Below are positions 1 to 11,753 of a stretch of DNA of 64,000 nucleotides, piece by piece. The notes under the pieces are model-generated. The model searched no databases. It saw nothing but the letters and a program-made list of their open reading frames with translations, and had not been told where the DNA came from. The first letter of the stretch is position 1, and each line of letters begins with the position of its first letter. The stretch lies in NCBI GenBank assembly GCA_019022495.1, contig JAFEKR010000053.1, forward strand, positions 1-64,000. Direction: 5' to 3'. Made by a program: the position numbers and the translations under genes. This DNA comes from Epichloe hybrida (taxonomy: Eukaryota; Ascomycota; Sordariomycetes; Hypocreales; Clavicipitaceae).

Positions 1-2899
1 ATATATATATTCTTTACGCTAGCTAGCTAACTATGTAGCTGTTCCTAGTACTCCATCCGCTTAGTTAAGAGGGAAAACCCTTTGCTAGGAAGAAAAACCC
101 CCTTACGTCTGTTAACAGGCCAGCGCTAACCCTCTTCTAGGTCTACACCGCATTAGGTGTGATTAATTATAGGTGTTTAGTGCTAGCTTACGCTAGCCTT
201 ATCCTAAAGAAAATAAAAATAAAAAGGAAAGGAAAAAGTGTAGCAGTAGTCCTAACTAGCTCCCTTTAGTGCTAGTCTAGTCTTACTCTATCCTAGCTCT
301 GCGTCTCTTACTTTGCCCTAGGGCGTAGTGAATTTAGATTTATAATAATAATTTACTTTTTATTTACTTTACTTCTAACTCTTCTAGTGCCTTACTTTTT
401 AGCTAAATCTAACCTAGCACTAGTCTAAATATCTTATAAAGTCTAAGCATATAGTTTCGTTTAATTATAGTAAGGGGTAGGTGATTTAAGCCTAGTAACT
501 AGGCGGTTTTGCTCCTAGATTAGTTATATGCTATCTATACATTTGCTTATCTTATGCTTTGTTTTCTAGCTAATATTATAGTTAGTCCCCCCCCCCCCTC
601 TCTTAAGTATAAAAGAGAGCTCCTCCTCCCTTAAGGTTTTAACCTTTTTCCTCTTCTTATAATAAATTTCCTATAGGTTCTTTTTCTTCCTATCCCTTTT
701 AGGAGCTATTTAAGGCTTCTCTAGTCTAGTGCTAGTTTAAATACTAATATTTTACATAGAAAAACACGCTATAATATTACTAAGCTCTATAAGTACCTTA
801 TTTTTAGTGCTATTCTAGCTCTAATCTGCCTAGGATCTTATAACCTTAGATAAGTATTTAAGGAAGTCCTTAACCTAGAAGTAATTAGATTAGGTAAAGG
901 CAAAAGGCCTAGAAGTAAGTCCTCTTTACCTCTATTTTGCCTTATTTCTAGGTCTAACCTAGGGTAGCTAGGTAAGCTATAAGAGATCTAGTGTATATCC
1001 TATAAGATATAATCCGTTAAAAATAAGGGCTATTAGTGCTATAATATTATTAGTAAGTTAGTTTATTTCTAGTCTAGGGGTAGGGCTAATCTATATATAA
1101 AGGGGTAATGTCTAATGCCTATTTTAATTATTAGGTCTATAATTACATATGTGTTAAGGTAATATTAACTCCTATGCCTATTCTAAGCTTGCTTTAGTGC
1201 TAATTTGCTTATAGCTAAACGTTACTAGCTAGTAAAGGGAACATTAGTGGTTAGTTAAGACCTAGGCTAGTATAGTTACTAGAAGTAATATAAGTGGTTT
1301 TACTCTAGCTTAGTAGTAGCTTTATTCTATAGCTAACTTTAATTATCTAGGCCTTAGAGGACTATATAGCTTAGGTTAAGAAACTCTATGCTAAAAACTA
1401 CGCTAAGAAGAAATAAGGCACTACTACAGCAGGCCTAGACCTAGCTAGGTCTAGGTCTGTAAAGGAATAATATAATAAGGTTATCTTTTAGCTTTAGTAG
1501 CTTAATGCCTAAGTAGCGGAGATAAACTAGCTCCTAGCTACTAGCCTATTAGCTAAGGGTAAGAGTAAGGTAATAGAGAATATAATCCCTATTCCTAAGG
1601 AGAAATAAGGCTAATTCTAGGTTAGTAAAGGGGCAGTAGCAGGCTAGTGTAAAATAATACCTATAGCTTTTTAACTTAAAATTAATCTAATAACTATTCT
1701 AGACCTATAGTCTTCCTATTACAGTGTAATTTCGCCTTATATCTAGCCTGCCTCCGTGACTACACTATTTTACCTAGTGCCTCTCTTTAGTTATCTACAG
1801 TGTCTATTTATTAGTTAGTTTAGTTACCTCTAGGGCAGCCTAAATCCTCCCTTAGTTTGCGTTAACTAAAGGCTAGGTCTTATGCTAATATATAGTATTA
1901 GAGTTTTCTTATGCTAAGGAATTACTTTATAATATATCTTGCCTTTAGGGGATTATCTAGGGCTAGCCTTGCTTTCTATGTGTCTTTAGGCTATCTTATT
2001 TAAGGGCGTCTATAATTATAGTTAGCGTAGTTAATAATTATATAGTACTAGTCTTTAACTATATAACCATAGCTATATAGGGGCAAAGCTACCCTAGGAA
2101 CGCGCCTTTAGAAAAGGAACTTATTAAGGCTAATCTTTCCTATATATAATTATACTATTATAAAGGAGATATACTTATTAAGCCTAGTGTGAAATTTCTA
2201 GATTTCCTTTAGGTTATAGGTAAGCAAGCAGTCCTTTATTAGCTCTCTCCTACGCCTATGTTATCTTTATTGCCTATTAAAATACTAGTCTTCCTATCTT
2301 TTCTTCCACTCCTTATATAGTTATATATTAGGTTTATTATTAGTAAGTAAGGGTCTTCTTTTGCGTTATAGTACTATTTACACTAAGTTAGCCATAGCCT
2401 ATATCTTATTTATTATTCCACTAAGTATAATCCTTTTCTTAAACTTTTGCTTTATCTTATTTAGGTAAAGGTCTAGGGGGGGGATATAGGTTTTAACTTT
2501 TAGCTAAGCAATTAGTATAACCTTAAATGCTCTAGCTATAGTCTAGAGATAGGTTAATTAGTTTACTATAAAACTTCTAATTATTCCTTATGGTTTTCCT
2601 CCCTTCTTAGTTAGGGTGTAGTAAGCGCTTACCCTATAGGTAAGAATAGGCTAGACTACCTATATATATATAAGCTAGGCGTCTCTAAAGCTAACGCCCT
2701 ATGCTAACGCTACTAGTATAGAGAGTGTAAGCTACTACTAGGCTAGTTTTCCCTTAAGGATATTCTTATAAGCACTCTAGTTAAGTTTCCTATTTACCTA
2801 TACCCTAAGGAATTAGTATACCTTTATTAGCGCTATCTCCTCTATACTAAGCTAGACCCTAGCCTATAGGGGCCTATAGGCCTTACTAAAGTGTATAAG

Positions 2900-3950
2900 T
2901 TTAGTTTTTACTAGGTTAAACTTTACTCCTACCTCCTTTACCTATTCCTTATAAATCTTCTAAGTAGCCTTAAGTTTTCTCTAGGTTTACGCTATGTTTT
3001 TACTAAATACTATAATGTTTATATTATTAGCAAATCTAATTACTACTATACCTAGGATAGCCTAGAGGCGTGTGTAAAGTTCTATAAAGTAAAGGAGGAA
3101 GAGAATTAGTAAAAGGGGAAATCCTTATAGGGTGCTAGCCTTAATCTTAAAGGGTCTAGAGAGTCCTTTATTAAAGCTAAGCTAGCTTATTCTATTTACT
3201 AGGAAGCTTTATATTATAGCTTAGCTAGTAGGGGATTTCTATTAGGATTAGTAAGTAAATTAGGTATAGGTAGCTAACTCTATTAAAAGTAAATAAGATA
3301 TCTATCTAGGCAAGCAAGGCAATTTCGCCCCTATTCTAGGCCTCTCTTACGCACTTTACTAAGACCCTAATTATAGTCTTTATTAACCTATTTATCCTAT
3401 TCCCTATCTATAGCTCTAGGAGAAGTCCTTTTACCTTAGTAAAGGCTATAAGTTACTTTATAATTACCGCTTCTATGATTTTTCCTATAATATTTAGTAA
3501 GGAGATAGGCCTCTAAGCATTAGCCCTCCTTATCTCTTTTATTATCTTACCTAGTTTCCTAATTACTACTACTCTAGTGGTTTAGAATTAGGCTAGGAAA
3601 TACCTTACTTTAAGGATAGCATTTAGGAGCTAGACTATAGCTTCTTTTACTAGCTTATTACAAGCCTTAATAAGGCCCGCTAGGAGCTTATTATTACCTA
3701 GTGCTTTCTAGCTAGCTATATCTAATATAATGTCTAATATCTCTTCTAGTCTAAACTAGTTATTATCTAGGAATAGTGTATTATCTAGCTCTAGGAAAGT
3801 AAGGTCTAGGATTTAGGAGAGGTCTGCTATAGGCTTAGGGAAGAACCTTAGTGCTAGCACACTTACTTTATCCTTATATATAATAGCTAGGTTTAGGTTA
3901 TTTTTAGTCCTTTCTAGCTCTAGTAGCCTAGGTAGTTCTAGGGGGGCCTA
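2900..3950 (-). pseudogene. LINE reverse-transcriptase relic
   Basis: The minus-strand frame contains FANNINI at about 3014-3034, corresponding to the FADDINI catalytic box with both Asp codons changed GAT to AAT. Loss of both catalytic Asp codons and many stops make the enzyme non-functional. The outer limits are approximate. Confidence 0.65.
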
Positions 3951-4449
3951 GCTTTAGAGCTAGGCCTATCTCTCTAGTCTTTACACTCCCCTATTCTTTC
4001 TCTATATATTAGCCTTTTATAGGGTGTCTCTTTACGCATTTCTTCTCTTAGTTTTAATAACTTATTCTTAGTCCTTATCTACCTTAGCGTAGGCTTACTA
4101 GTTTACTTCTATTCTCTATTATCTCTATTATCTCTTTACCTATCTAGCTTTAGTAACTGCCTCTTTAGCTATCCTTAACCACTATACCTCTAGGCTAGGG
4201 AGCCCCTAGGGCTTTTATAGGGTTACCTTATTTACTATTTATTAAAGGTTTATAATAAGCTAGGTAGTATATGTGTTTATCCCTTCTTTGTCTTATAGAT
4301 TTAGGGCGTTTTTAGGTTAAAAGCATATTACTACCTCTGCCTTTGCGTATAGTTTATCTATTATATTCCACGTGTGTCTAAGGGCTTATAGGATATTATC
4401 TTATAGGCTAGTAAAGATGCTAATTAGCTATGGGATATAGTTAGATCTA

Positions 4450-5060
4450 GTAAGGTCTTCTGTCTCTTTATAGTAGACTTAGATATCTAGGGTTACTTAC
4501 GCTAGGTCTATAGTACTATCCCTATTATCCTTGTGTTATCTAGTTAGTTCCCCTTAGGGTGTCACTAGTCTAAGCCTTTACTAGCTTATAAGTTCTAGTA
4601 GCTCTTCTGCTTTATTAGTAGTTCTATCTAGCCTATCCTAGAGAGGATGCTTTTAGTTAAAATCTCCTATAAATACGCTCTAGTTATATAGTGTCTTTAT
4701 ATTAATATCTTATATAGGGGTGTTTTAGTTATTACTATAACCTTCTAAATAGAGGGAATAGATATTAATCTTATAAATTTCTACTAGTAACTAGTTAGGC
4801 CCTCCCTAGGCTAACTATAACCCTATATTATGTTTCTTATTAATATATATAGTATTATGCCTATTATAGTATGTAAGTTAGAACTAGGTAAGGCCTAGTG
4901 TAAGGGGCTATAAATGTTTTATATGTTCTTACTCTTAGATTACTATTATATCTATATTAGTTTAGTAATAGAGCGTAATATATATTAGGCTATCCTTCTT
5001 ATTTATATTCTAGAAGAGAACTTATAATATTACTATATTAATTAGGGGGGTGGTAGTAGG
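4450..5060 (-). pseudogene. LINE endonuclease domain relic
   Basis: On the minus strand a continuous but stop-ridden frame resembles the exonuclease-endonuclease-phosphatase domain of LINE ORF2. The clearest piece is IGDFN followed by KHPL, matching the catalytic GDFN-x-HHPLW signature. Stops are TAA/TAG at positions where Gln or Trp would fit. It lies just upstream (in element sense) of the RT relic and downstream of the zinc knuckle. Confidence 0.7.
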
Positions 5061-6599
5061 TCTTAGCTATCCTATGCTAGTTTTATTCTAGCCCTAAGTT
5101 ATTTTATATAGTGCCTAATGCTCCTAGCTCTTAGCTATTTAGCGCTTTACTTTATGTTTATAGGTTAACCCCTTTTTCTTCCTATTATTACTATAGGTTC
5201 TATAGCTATGCTAGCTCTCTCTTAGGCTAAAGCTAGGTTTTTACTAAGGGAGCTAGAGGTAAAGTAAGATAGTTATTCTAAGTAACTAGCCTTTACTATG
5301 TTTTACTTCTCTTTTAGTACTAGGTAATCTCTAGACTAGGCTAGGTATAGTCTAGAGTATAGGATATAGTTTTCCTTAAGTTATTTATTTATTATTAGGC
5401 ATAATGCCTTACTATCTTTATGCTAGCTAGCTTCACACTTACTATACCTTAGTACTACCTTATAAAACTTAGTAATATATCCTATTTAGAAGTAGTTATA
5501 GCACTATCTAGGTTATAAGGTCTTATTATATAGTTTAGTTTAGAATAGCTTTGCTTTAAAGACTATTTTATCTTAGTATATCTTATTAGTATCTTTAACT
5601 TTAGCTAGTCTAAGAATTAAGGTAGTTTACTAGGCGTTCTTACCCTAGGGGCGTCTTGTGGTTACCTTAATTATATTTACTTTATTTGCTTTTTTAATTT
5701 CTATTACTAAGTTCTTAATAGATATATACTTTATTAGGAAACCCTTAATAATAATACTAAGTACACAGTAGTAAATAGCTACCTCTAGGCTAAACACTTT
5801 AGTAATCTATTTTTAGTTTTCTTTATACTATACTATATTTTCTTTAAAGGTAATAATTATATCCTTACTAGGGAGTCTTTTAGCTACTACTACTAAGGCT
5901 TACTTAATAGCTTTATTTATAGCTATAACTATATCTTCCGTGCCCTTAGACTAGAGTAATTCTTATATAGTGTTTTCTTTTATAAGTACTTCTTTATATT
6001 ATTTTCTAGGGACTTAGAGAGAGAGGGGGTTAGTATTTAGTTATTTTAGGGTAGGCCTAGCTATAATACTAGCCTAGGTTAGGGAGTTATTATCTTTAGC
6101 TTCCTCCTTAATAGCCTCCTTAAGGGCTATTTTTAATACTTCTTTAGTAGTATAAATATTACTATTATTAGTATTTATAGTTCTTATTTTAGCTTAGGCA
6201 TGGTTTACTACCTAGTTAGCTATAGTAAGTATAATACGCTATACTTAGGTAACTTTATTACTTAGGATAAGGCTAGTAATCTTATTATAATATTTTATAT
6301 CTTTAGGGTATGTAAATTAGTTCTAGTTTACTATTAGGTTATCTTTGCTCCTTTAGATATTAAACTATCCTATTCTTATGTTTAAGTAGTAGCTACTCTA
6401 AGCTAGCCCCCCTAAGCTTATGTTAATTACTATTAGTGTCTTATTTACACTCTTACCACTAGCTTTGTTATAGTGTAATATTATAGGGGGGGAGAAACAA
6501 AGGCAAGGATTTCAAATATTAATATAATTTGTATTTTAGAGGCGATCCCGAACCTTGGGGTCGGTGCGGAAAAGTATGCAAAAGGTTTACTAGATTAAT

Positions 6600-7062
6600 A
6601 TAAAAAGCTTTGAAAGCGGGTTACTTCGAATTCAGAGAATATCAGAGTAATATAGTAGGAACTCCTCACCAAGCTACATCATGTAATCCAGAAGAGCCCT
6701 AGAAAGTCTCTACTTAAATGCTTTGAGATACTTGTATCCAGGCTTGCTCGTGTCCAACGCGGCCTACCGGAATATATCAGGACCGAAAGCGCCCTCCGAA
6801 ATCAACTTCTCTTCGCATGTAGAAATATTTGGGAGTGCCGACTGTGTGTTAATGATCCATCAGCCGATCTTCAAGCATTCATCGGACGAATGCGAATGAC
6901 AATAGCATTAGATAGTTAGCAACACCATCCCAAAAAGCGATATTGGACAGATTGCAAGTCCAACGGGCAAGTACAACGGGCAAGGCAAGGCCACAACAAA
7001 CAAAGAAGTGCTACGTGTATGGAAAAGAATGATGCTGGTTAATAAGGCATGTAACCTCGAGT
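6600..7062 (+). pseudogene. Ty1/copia-like gag fragment with zinc-knuckle relic
   Basis: Normal base composition, unlike the neighbouring RIP block. Frame from 6689 is open to a TAG at 6917-6919 and reads like the C-terminal part of fungal copia Gag (a stretch rich in LLFACRNIW, CRLC, DLQAFIGRM). After a frame change, 7003-7050 encodes KKCYVYGKE, a stop, then CWLIRH. This resembles the CYVCGKEGCWSTRH-type knuckle of fungal copia elements with a TGA and a Cys-to-Tyr change. No LTR or pol was seen around it, so it looks like a truncated, frameshifted remnant. Family assignment rests on the knuckle pattern alone. Confidence 0.55.
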
Positions 7063-7535
7063 AATTGGCCAAAATAATATTACTTTCTTAAGCTAACATT
7101 ATACATTCGGTGAGCCAGCTCTAGGGTAGGACATGTCCGGTTGACAGGAGCCGAAGAAGATTGTTTAAACTGTCAGGATCGTTGATGAAAAATGATACAA
7201 AATAAAATCATCTTCATTCTTCAAACGCGCATGCACATGTCTTGGAGCGACGAGCCCGACGAGCCCCAACAAGTCCTGTGTCGTTTCTGTTTTTTTTTAT
7301 TTTTTATGAGAGCCGCGCTTGCTCTAAGCGCGCCGCCGCCACCTGGTAGCCACAGCACCAGCCCCAGTGACGACAAGTCTTGTTTACAAAGCTGGAGAAA
7401 CAAGACTCCATCGCTTCGTGAGACTCAACTCATCCCACGTCCTGAATCTACGCATCGACAGCACTGAGCATCTGCAGACCTCTCCGAATTGAAGGGGTCT
7501 CGAACCGGCTCACGTCGCTCTGCCGCGCACGCACG
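7063..7535. other. Intergenic, 5' region of apc15
   Basis: Unique sequence between the copia relic and the apc15 start. No gene, RNA or clear element recognised. It presumably holds the apc15 promoter and leader. Confidence 0.5.
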
Positions 7536-8679
7536 ATGCTGGCAACACTTCCAGACTTCACCCCACGAGACGTAAGGACCTGGATTCCGAACCAGTAAAG
7601 ATGTGCAGAAACGCCCTTCCAACTAACGCAAGTCAAACGACAAGTCGCATTCGCTGTGGTATACGTCTTCCAGGAGCACATCCCAGCCCCACGGGCTACA
7701 CGACGCGCACCATGGCGACTCGGCGAGCCACGGCCACGCACCGGGGCAAGCGAGATCGCGAGGCCACATCATAGAGCGGACGGCGCTGGCTCGCCTCGCC
7801 GCCGACGAGCAGTACATGCACCGACGGCGAATCAACGTACAGAACTTTGGGAGCAGCTGGCTGCGGCCGCTGGGCGTGCCCAAAACGCTCCACCAGATGC
7901 GAGAAGAGAAGCGCGAGCAAGAAGAGCACCAAGAAGCCCTGCGGCGGGAACAGCTCGCCCAGGAACTGGCCGAAGCCGAGGAAGGCGGCATGCCCGAGGA
8001 GGGCGCCATGGACGACGTCCAGCTCGACGGCGCACAAGACCTCGACGACGACATCCCCGACGCCGACGCCGACGCCGACGACCCCTTCGCCATGGGACCC
8101 GAATCGGACGAGGAAGAAGTGGACGACGAGGCGGAGGAAGTCGAGCCAGAAGGCGAATCTGAGCTCGACGACGAAGCACTACGAGAGGAGCGCCAAAACG
8201 ACCTCATGGCCGCGCGGATGCGCATGACGGACGACGCCTTCCGCGAAGCTCTCGTCCGAGGGGATCCCGACGGGGACGACATGTACGGCGGGCAAGAAGA
8301 GCTCGAAGAAGAGCACCAGGGCCACATGCTCGACGAGGAGGACTTTGCCCGCGACGACATGGAAACCGGGCTGGACATGGACGCCAATCTGGACGATGAC
8401 GTCCCCGAAGCAGAAAGCGGGCTGTACGAGCACACCGACTCGGAAGCCGAGCTGAGCAGCAGCGAAGAGGAGCGCGACGACGACGACGACGACGACGACC
8501 AAGACGAGCAGGATATTGGATTCGCGCCGAGGACAGCCAATCTGGCGCCTCCGCTGAGCCCGACCCTGCGCAGCAGAAGGATGTCTGGGCCACGCGAGAG
8601 CATGGACTTGAGTAATATCCTGAGCCAGGACGAGAGTAGCTTCATGGAGAGTAGTCCTGCGCAGAGGAGGGGACGGTGA
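7536..8679 (+). CDS. apc15: Anaphase-promoting complex subunit 15 (Apc15p family)
   Basis: Two exons, 7536-7571 and 7645-8679, give 356 aa. Intron 7572-7644 starts GTAAGG and has a CTAAC branch site at 7623-7627. Exon 1 encodes MLATLPDFTPRD and splices in phase 0 to SHSLWYTSSR, the usual fungal Apc15 N terminus. The family core follows: RRINVQNFGSSWLRP, then GVPKTLHQM and a charged helix. The rest is very acidic, with an Asp run near residue 270, and a Ser/Arg-rich tail. Apc15 is a small APC/C platform subunit that promotes turnover of the mitotic checkpoint complex in the nucleus. The first ATG of the long exon (7816) lies inside the conserved core, so an annotation starting there would be truncated. 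Family call firm; the acidic tail is poorly conserved. Confidence 0.88.
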
Positions 8680-9090
8680 GGGAACGTGTATTGATTCCGT
8701 ACATAGAACTAATCACGCGCAATTTCTTTCATCTCATCATGCTCGGTCGGGTACGTACGTACTCCCAAGGACCGTAAATGCTAGGGATTGTGAATCGTGA
8801 TTGCACCCGACGGGGATTTTTTTTGCATTTTTTGCATTCTTTGCATTTTTCCCACATCTGTCCCCAGATCGCAAGAATGACTGACCCGCGTCAGATGGCT
8901 CTGACCAACAAAAATAAAAATAAAAAGGCTTGAACACCCAATCAACGCCAAGCCATGCATACCACATTCCCACTAGATTCCCCTTTTCTTTTGTTTCTTT
9001 CAACAGGTCTGGACTTGGCACTGTCCATCTTTCGCCCCATCACGCAAACATCTACAAATTGGCCAAGGAGTAAAAAGGGAAAAAGGCACC
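8680..9090. other. Convergent 3' intergenic region, apc15/bet1
   Basis: Shared 3' flank of two converging genes. Contains a short imperfect repeat of GCATTTTTT/GCATTCTTT near 8823-8851 that reads as A-rich on the minus strand. No gene seen. Confidence 0.5.
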
Positions 9091-9970
9091 CTAGAACAAC
9101 CAAACATAGAAAAAGAGCATCCCCACCGCCGCAAAGAACAACAGCCAAACCTTCCACCCCACGCCCGTCCGCTCAGCCATGAGGAGCATGCGGTTCATGG
9201 TGCCGCGCAGTCGTATCCGCGTCGAATCGAACGTGTCGTTCATCTTCTCTGCCAGGGCCGAGGACTCTCGGATTTCATCGCCGATAGCGACCGTCATCTG
9301 TGGTTGGAACGGTGTCAACTCTTCCTCTCTCTTCTTTGCCAGAAGCCATGGTGTCTGATGCCGCCACTGCCCACACCGCAGTTCCCCATTCGTACAAGCA
9401 GAGGAGGAGTTGTTTCGAAAAGATGAAGAGAAATATCCACGGGACATGTAAAGGAAGAAGAAGGAAAGGGCAAGGGCAAACAAAGCTCACGTCTTTCAAG
9501 GTCCTCACTTTGCCCAGTATCCCCGCGACCTGCGCATCGTTCTGGCTCTCCAGCTCGTTGAGCACCGCATCGCTGTACTGCCCCTTCTTGTTGGGCGCTG
9601 CGCTCCTGTACGCGTGCCGTTCGACGCCGTAGCCCCCGCCGTTCGCGTTTGGAGCGTAGCTGCCGCTGCCGCTGCCGCTGCCAATGTGGCCGCCGTACCC
9701 CCCGCTGGAGTTGATTCCAGGGGAAGGCCCTCGCGGTGTGTGGTCGGGCGTGTAGCCTTCGAAGAGGGCGGAGCGGGAGTCGCGCTGGTGAAGCGACGAG
9801 GCGCCGAATCTGTTTTGAGAGCGTCAACGAGCGTTTGAGTCAGTTGGGTTGAATTTCTTCTTCTTCTTCTTCTTCTTCTTCACCCACTGAATGATGGTTT
9901 GGACAGGCCCAATTGGAGAGAAGGAGATGGTGCCGTAGGTAGAAAAGGGAGTCGCTTACCGTTGCGACAT
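9091..9970 (-). CDS. bet1: Bet1-type Qc SNARE, ER-Golgi
   Basis: Three exons on the minus strand: 9970-9960, 9809-9491 and 9297-9091, giving 178 aa. Exon 1 is only 11 nt (ATG TCG CAA CG) and joins in phase to give MSQRFGASSLHQRDSRSALF. Donors are GTAAGC and GTGAGC; acceptors are CAG. A Gly/Ser-rich linker leads into a SNARE helix (about residues 88-155, including VLNELESQND, IGDEIRESS, DTFDSTR) and a C-terminal membrane anchor (about 157-178, WKVWLLFFAAVGMLFFYVWLF region). That is the layout of tail-anchored Bet1, which pairs with Sed5, Bos1 and Sec22 in ER-to-Golgi fusion. A (TTC)n tract sits in intron 1. Family call strong; the tiny first exon depends on my splice model. Confidence 0.88.
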
Positions 9971-10696
9971 GTTTGTGCTCTCCCTTGTCTGCTGGGATGA
10001 AGGTAACCGATCTTGAAAGTGAAGAGGTGGCTGGTTGTGCGAATGGGATGCTAACAGCGAGGAGATGCACAAATCATGGAATCAAGTGATGAAGTGCGGT
10101 GCGGTGGTTCATTCAAGACGCGCGCGCCGTCGTTTATGGATGAGGAGGTGGTTCTTGCTCCGAGTTGCTACCAAGAGGTGGGCCATCCATAGTCACTCTC
10201 AGACCAGTCGACCTTTTGGCGCGCCTTGTCGATTTGGCCAGTGGGCGAGTTTTTTTTCCGAGAGGCCATGCATGCACCCAATCCTCCATCCCAGTTCGGC
10301 GTGCGCACTTGTTACTTAAAAAGTACGTCTACAAGTTGACCCTGCGCGACACAATCATTGCAGAGCACATGACAATATCTCGCCCCGAGGAATAATAGAT
10401 GACCTCATGTATTCATGTGTCGCGTGAACAAATGCAGATCTGAGCGTAGCCAGCCTTCCCACCTCGAGCTACAAGCAAGCAAGCAAGCGCCAGTCACGTC
10501 TTCTTCTTCTCCCTCGTCAATCGTACATGTTCATGCCATATAAGAGAAGAAAAAAAAAACATGAACCTTTTGTTCTTTTCTTTCTCTAGAGCCAAGCTTT
10601 GCCCCCCACCCCCCCCCTAAGGCAGTGTCTGATTATGCAGATTCTTCATAGCTCATAGCTCATCCAAGCCGCACTGACTTCGCCCCGAGAGGGGTT
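9971..10696. other. Intergenic, bet1 upstream / chz1 3' flank
   Basis: Holds the presumed bet1 promoter and the chz1 3' end. Includes C-rich and A-rich homopolymers near 10548-10620. No gene recognised. Confidence 0.5.
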
Positions 10697-11224
10697 TCAA
10701 CCAGACATCTCGGTATCTTCGGCGGGAGGCTGGAAATCATCGTCCTCGTCCTCGTCCTCCTCGCCCTCTTCAGCAGGAAGCTTCTCAGCGGCCTTTGCAA
10801 AATCAATCTTTGCACCGCGCGTACGACGACCACCTTCGACAATGTTATTCAGGTCAATCTCCTCCATGCCGTCCTCCTCGACTAAAAGGCGCTACAGTCA
10901 GTATTCCGAGATCTCATAGAGCTCTTTGTGAACAGTGTCATGCGCCCTGTGCTTACCAGGCTCCCCAGTCTATTGCGTGACATCGTGTTAGTTGAGAGGT
11001 ACAAACAAAGCTATGCACCATGATCTGGATTGCAAACGTACCTCTTCCTCGTCATCGTCGCCATCGTCGTCTTCTTCATCATCATCGTCGTCGTCCTCCT
11101 CATCCATGGCAGCACCTTCGTGGTGAGGAGCATTCTCAGCGGCCTTGCCCTTGCCCTTGTTTTCAGCAAAGCCAGTTTCCTCGGTGGAGGGCTTGGGGGG
11201 GAGAGCGGTGCCGTTCTCAGTCAT
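10697..11224 (-). CDS. chz1: Histone H2A.Z-H2B chaperone Chz1
   Basis: Three exons, 11224-11042, 10969-10957 and 10881-10697, give 126 aa. The middle exon is 13 nt (ACTGGGGAGCCTG), flanked by ATAG and GTAAGC; it keeps the frame and adds TGEP. The protein has an acidic N-terminal half with Asp/Glu runs (about residues 40-61). The CHZ motif follows: EEIDLNNIVEGGRRTRG then IDFAKAA, which binds H2A.Z-H2B in yeast Chz1. A second acidic stretch lies near the C terminus. Role: nuclear chaperone delivering H2A.Z-H2B to the SWR1 complex. The frame is also open upstream to an ATG at 11299, but MTENGT at 11224 fits the family better. Recognition of the CHZ motif is strong. Confidence 0.9.
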
Positions 11225-11753
11225 GGTGTCAGAAAGACGCAAGGTCGTTGGGCTGGAGCTAATTTGAGAGACTGTCTTGAGAGGGGATATGAAAGACAAT
11301 TGGAGGGGAGAAGAAAGGAAGGAAGGTGAGCTTTCACAAAGCAGTATGAGATGGGGGGGTGAGCCTCAATTCACCAGTTGCACGGCAGTCTGTTTGTACG
11401 TAGCAACGGCGCTAGTCGATTCTGGGCCAGCAGCAATGGGCCGACCGTGCAAACTCGGTCACGTGCAACCTAGTGCCACGCTTGGATGGAATGGAATGGA
11501 GTGCAGTGAACTCACATGAGAACGCTATTGAAGCTCACTGTATCACAGCGCCAATGAGACCAGCGTATGGAGCAGATGAAGCTTACTCTACAGGATGAAC
11601 ATTGCCAGCTCGGTAGCCCTGCTTTTGTGTCCCCCCCCCGGTCATGGCTCGTCTCGTAGCCAAAACAGCACTTGGACAATATCGTGGTCTGTCCGCCTTC
11701 ACGGCAATATCGTGACATGCAATACATTGATTTTCTATCTTTTTCTTGATCCT
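11225..11753. other. Intergenic, chz1 upstream / emc10 3' flank
   Basis: Promoter side of chz1 and downstream side of emc10. Contains purine-rich stretches (about 11285-11350) and a C8 run at 11631-11638. No further gene supported. Confidence 0.45.

Larger units (their letters stand above)
1..6490 (-). mobile_element. RIP-degraded non-LTR retrotransposon (Tad-like LINE), 3' end outside window
   Basis: An AT-rich block with almost no CA or TG dinucleotides, as RIP leaves behind. Read on the minus strand, relics appear in LINE order. There is a gag-type CCHC zinc knuckle near 5462-5503 (Cys-x2-Cys-x4-His-x4-Cys, partly mutated to Tyr). An AP-endonuclease region follows at about 4450-5060, with the IGDFN motif at 4656-4670. 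A reverse-transcriptase box reads FANN at 3023-3034 (FADD before G-to-A change). In-frame stops are mostly TAA/TAG, as expected from CAA, CAG or TGG codons. The 5' end is set by the return to normal composition near 6490. The 3' end lies beyond base 1. No ORF survives, so the copy is dead. The Tad clade is inferred from domain order and fungal context. Confidence 0.82.

Noticed and set aside
7623..8645. 340-aa Ser-rich antisense ORF over apc15
   Set aside because: Poly-Ser is the reverse reading of acidic GAC/GAG codons; no domain, and the sense strand has a clear Apc15.
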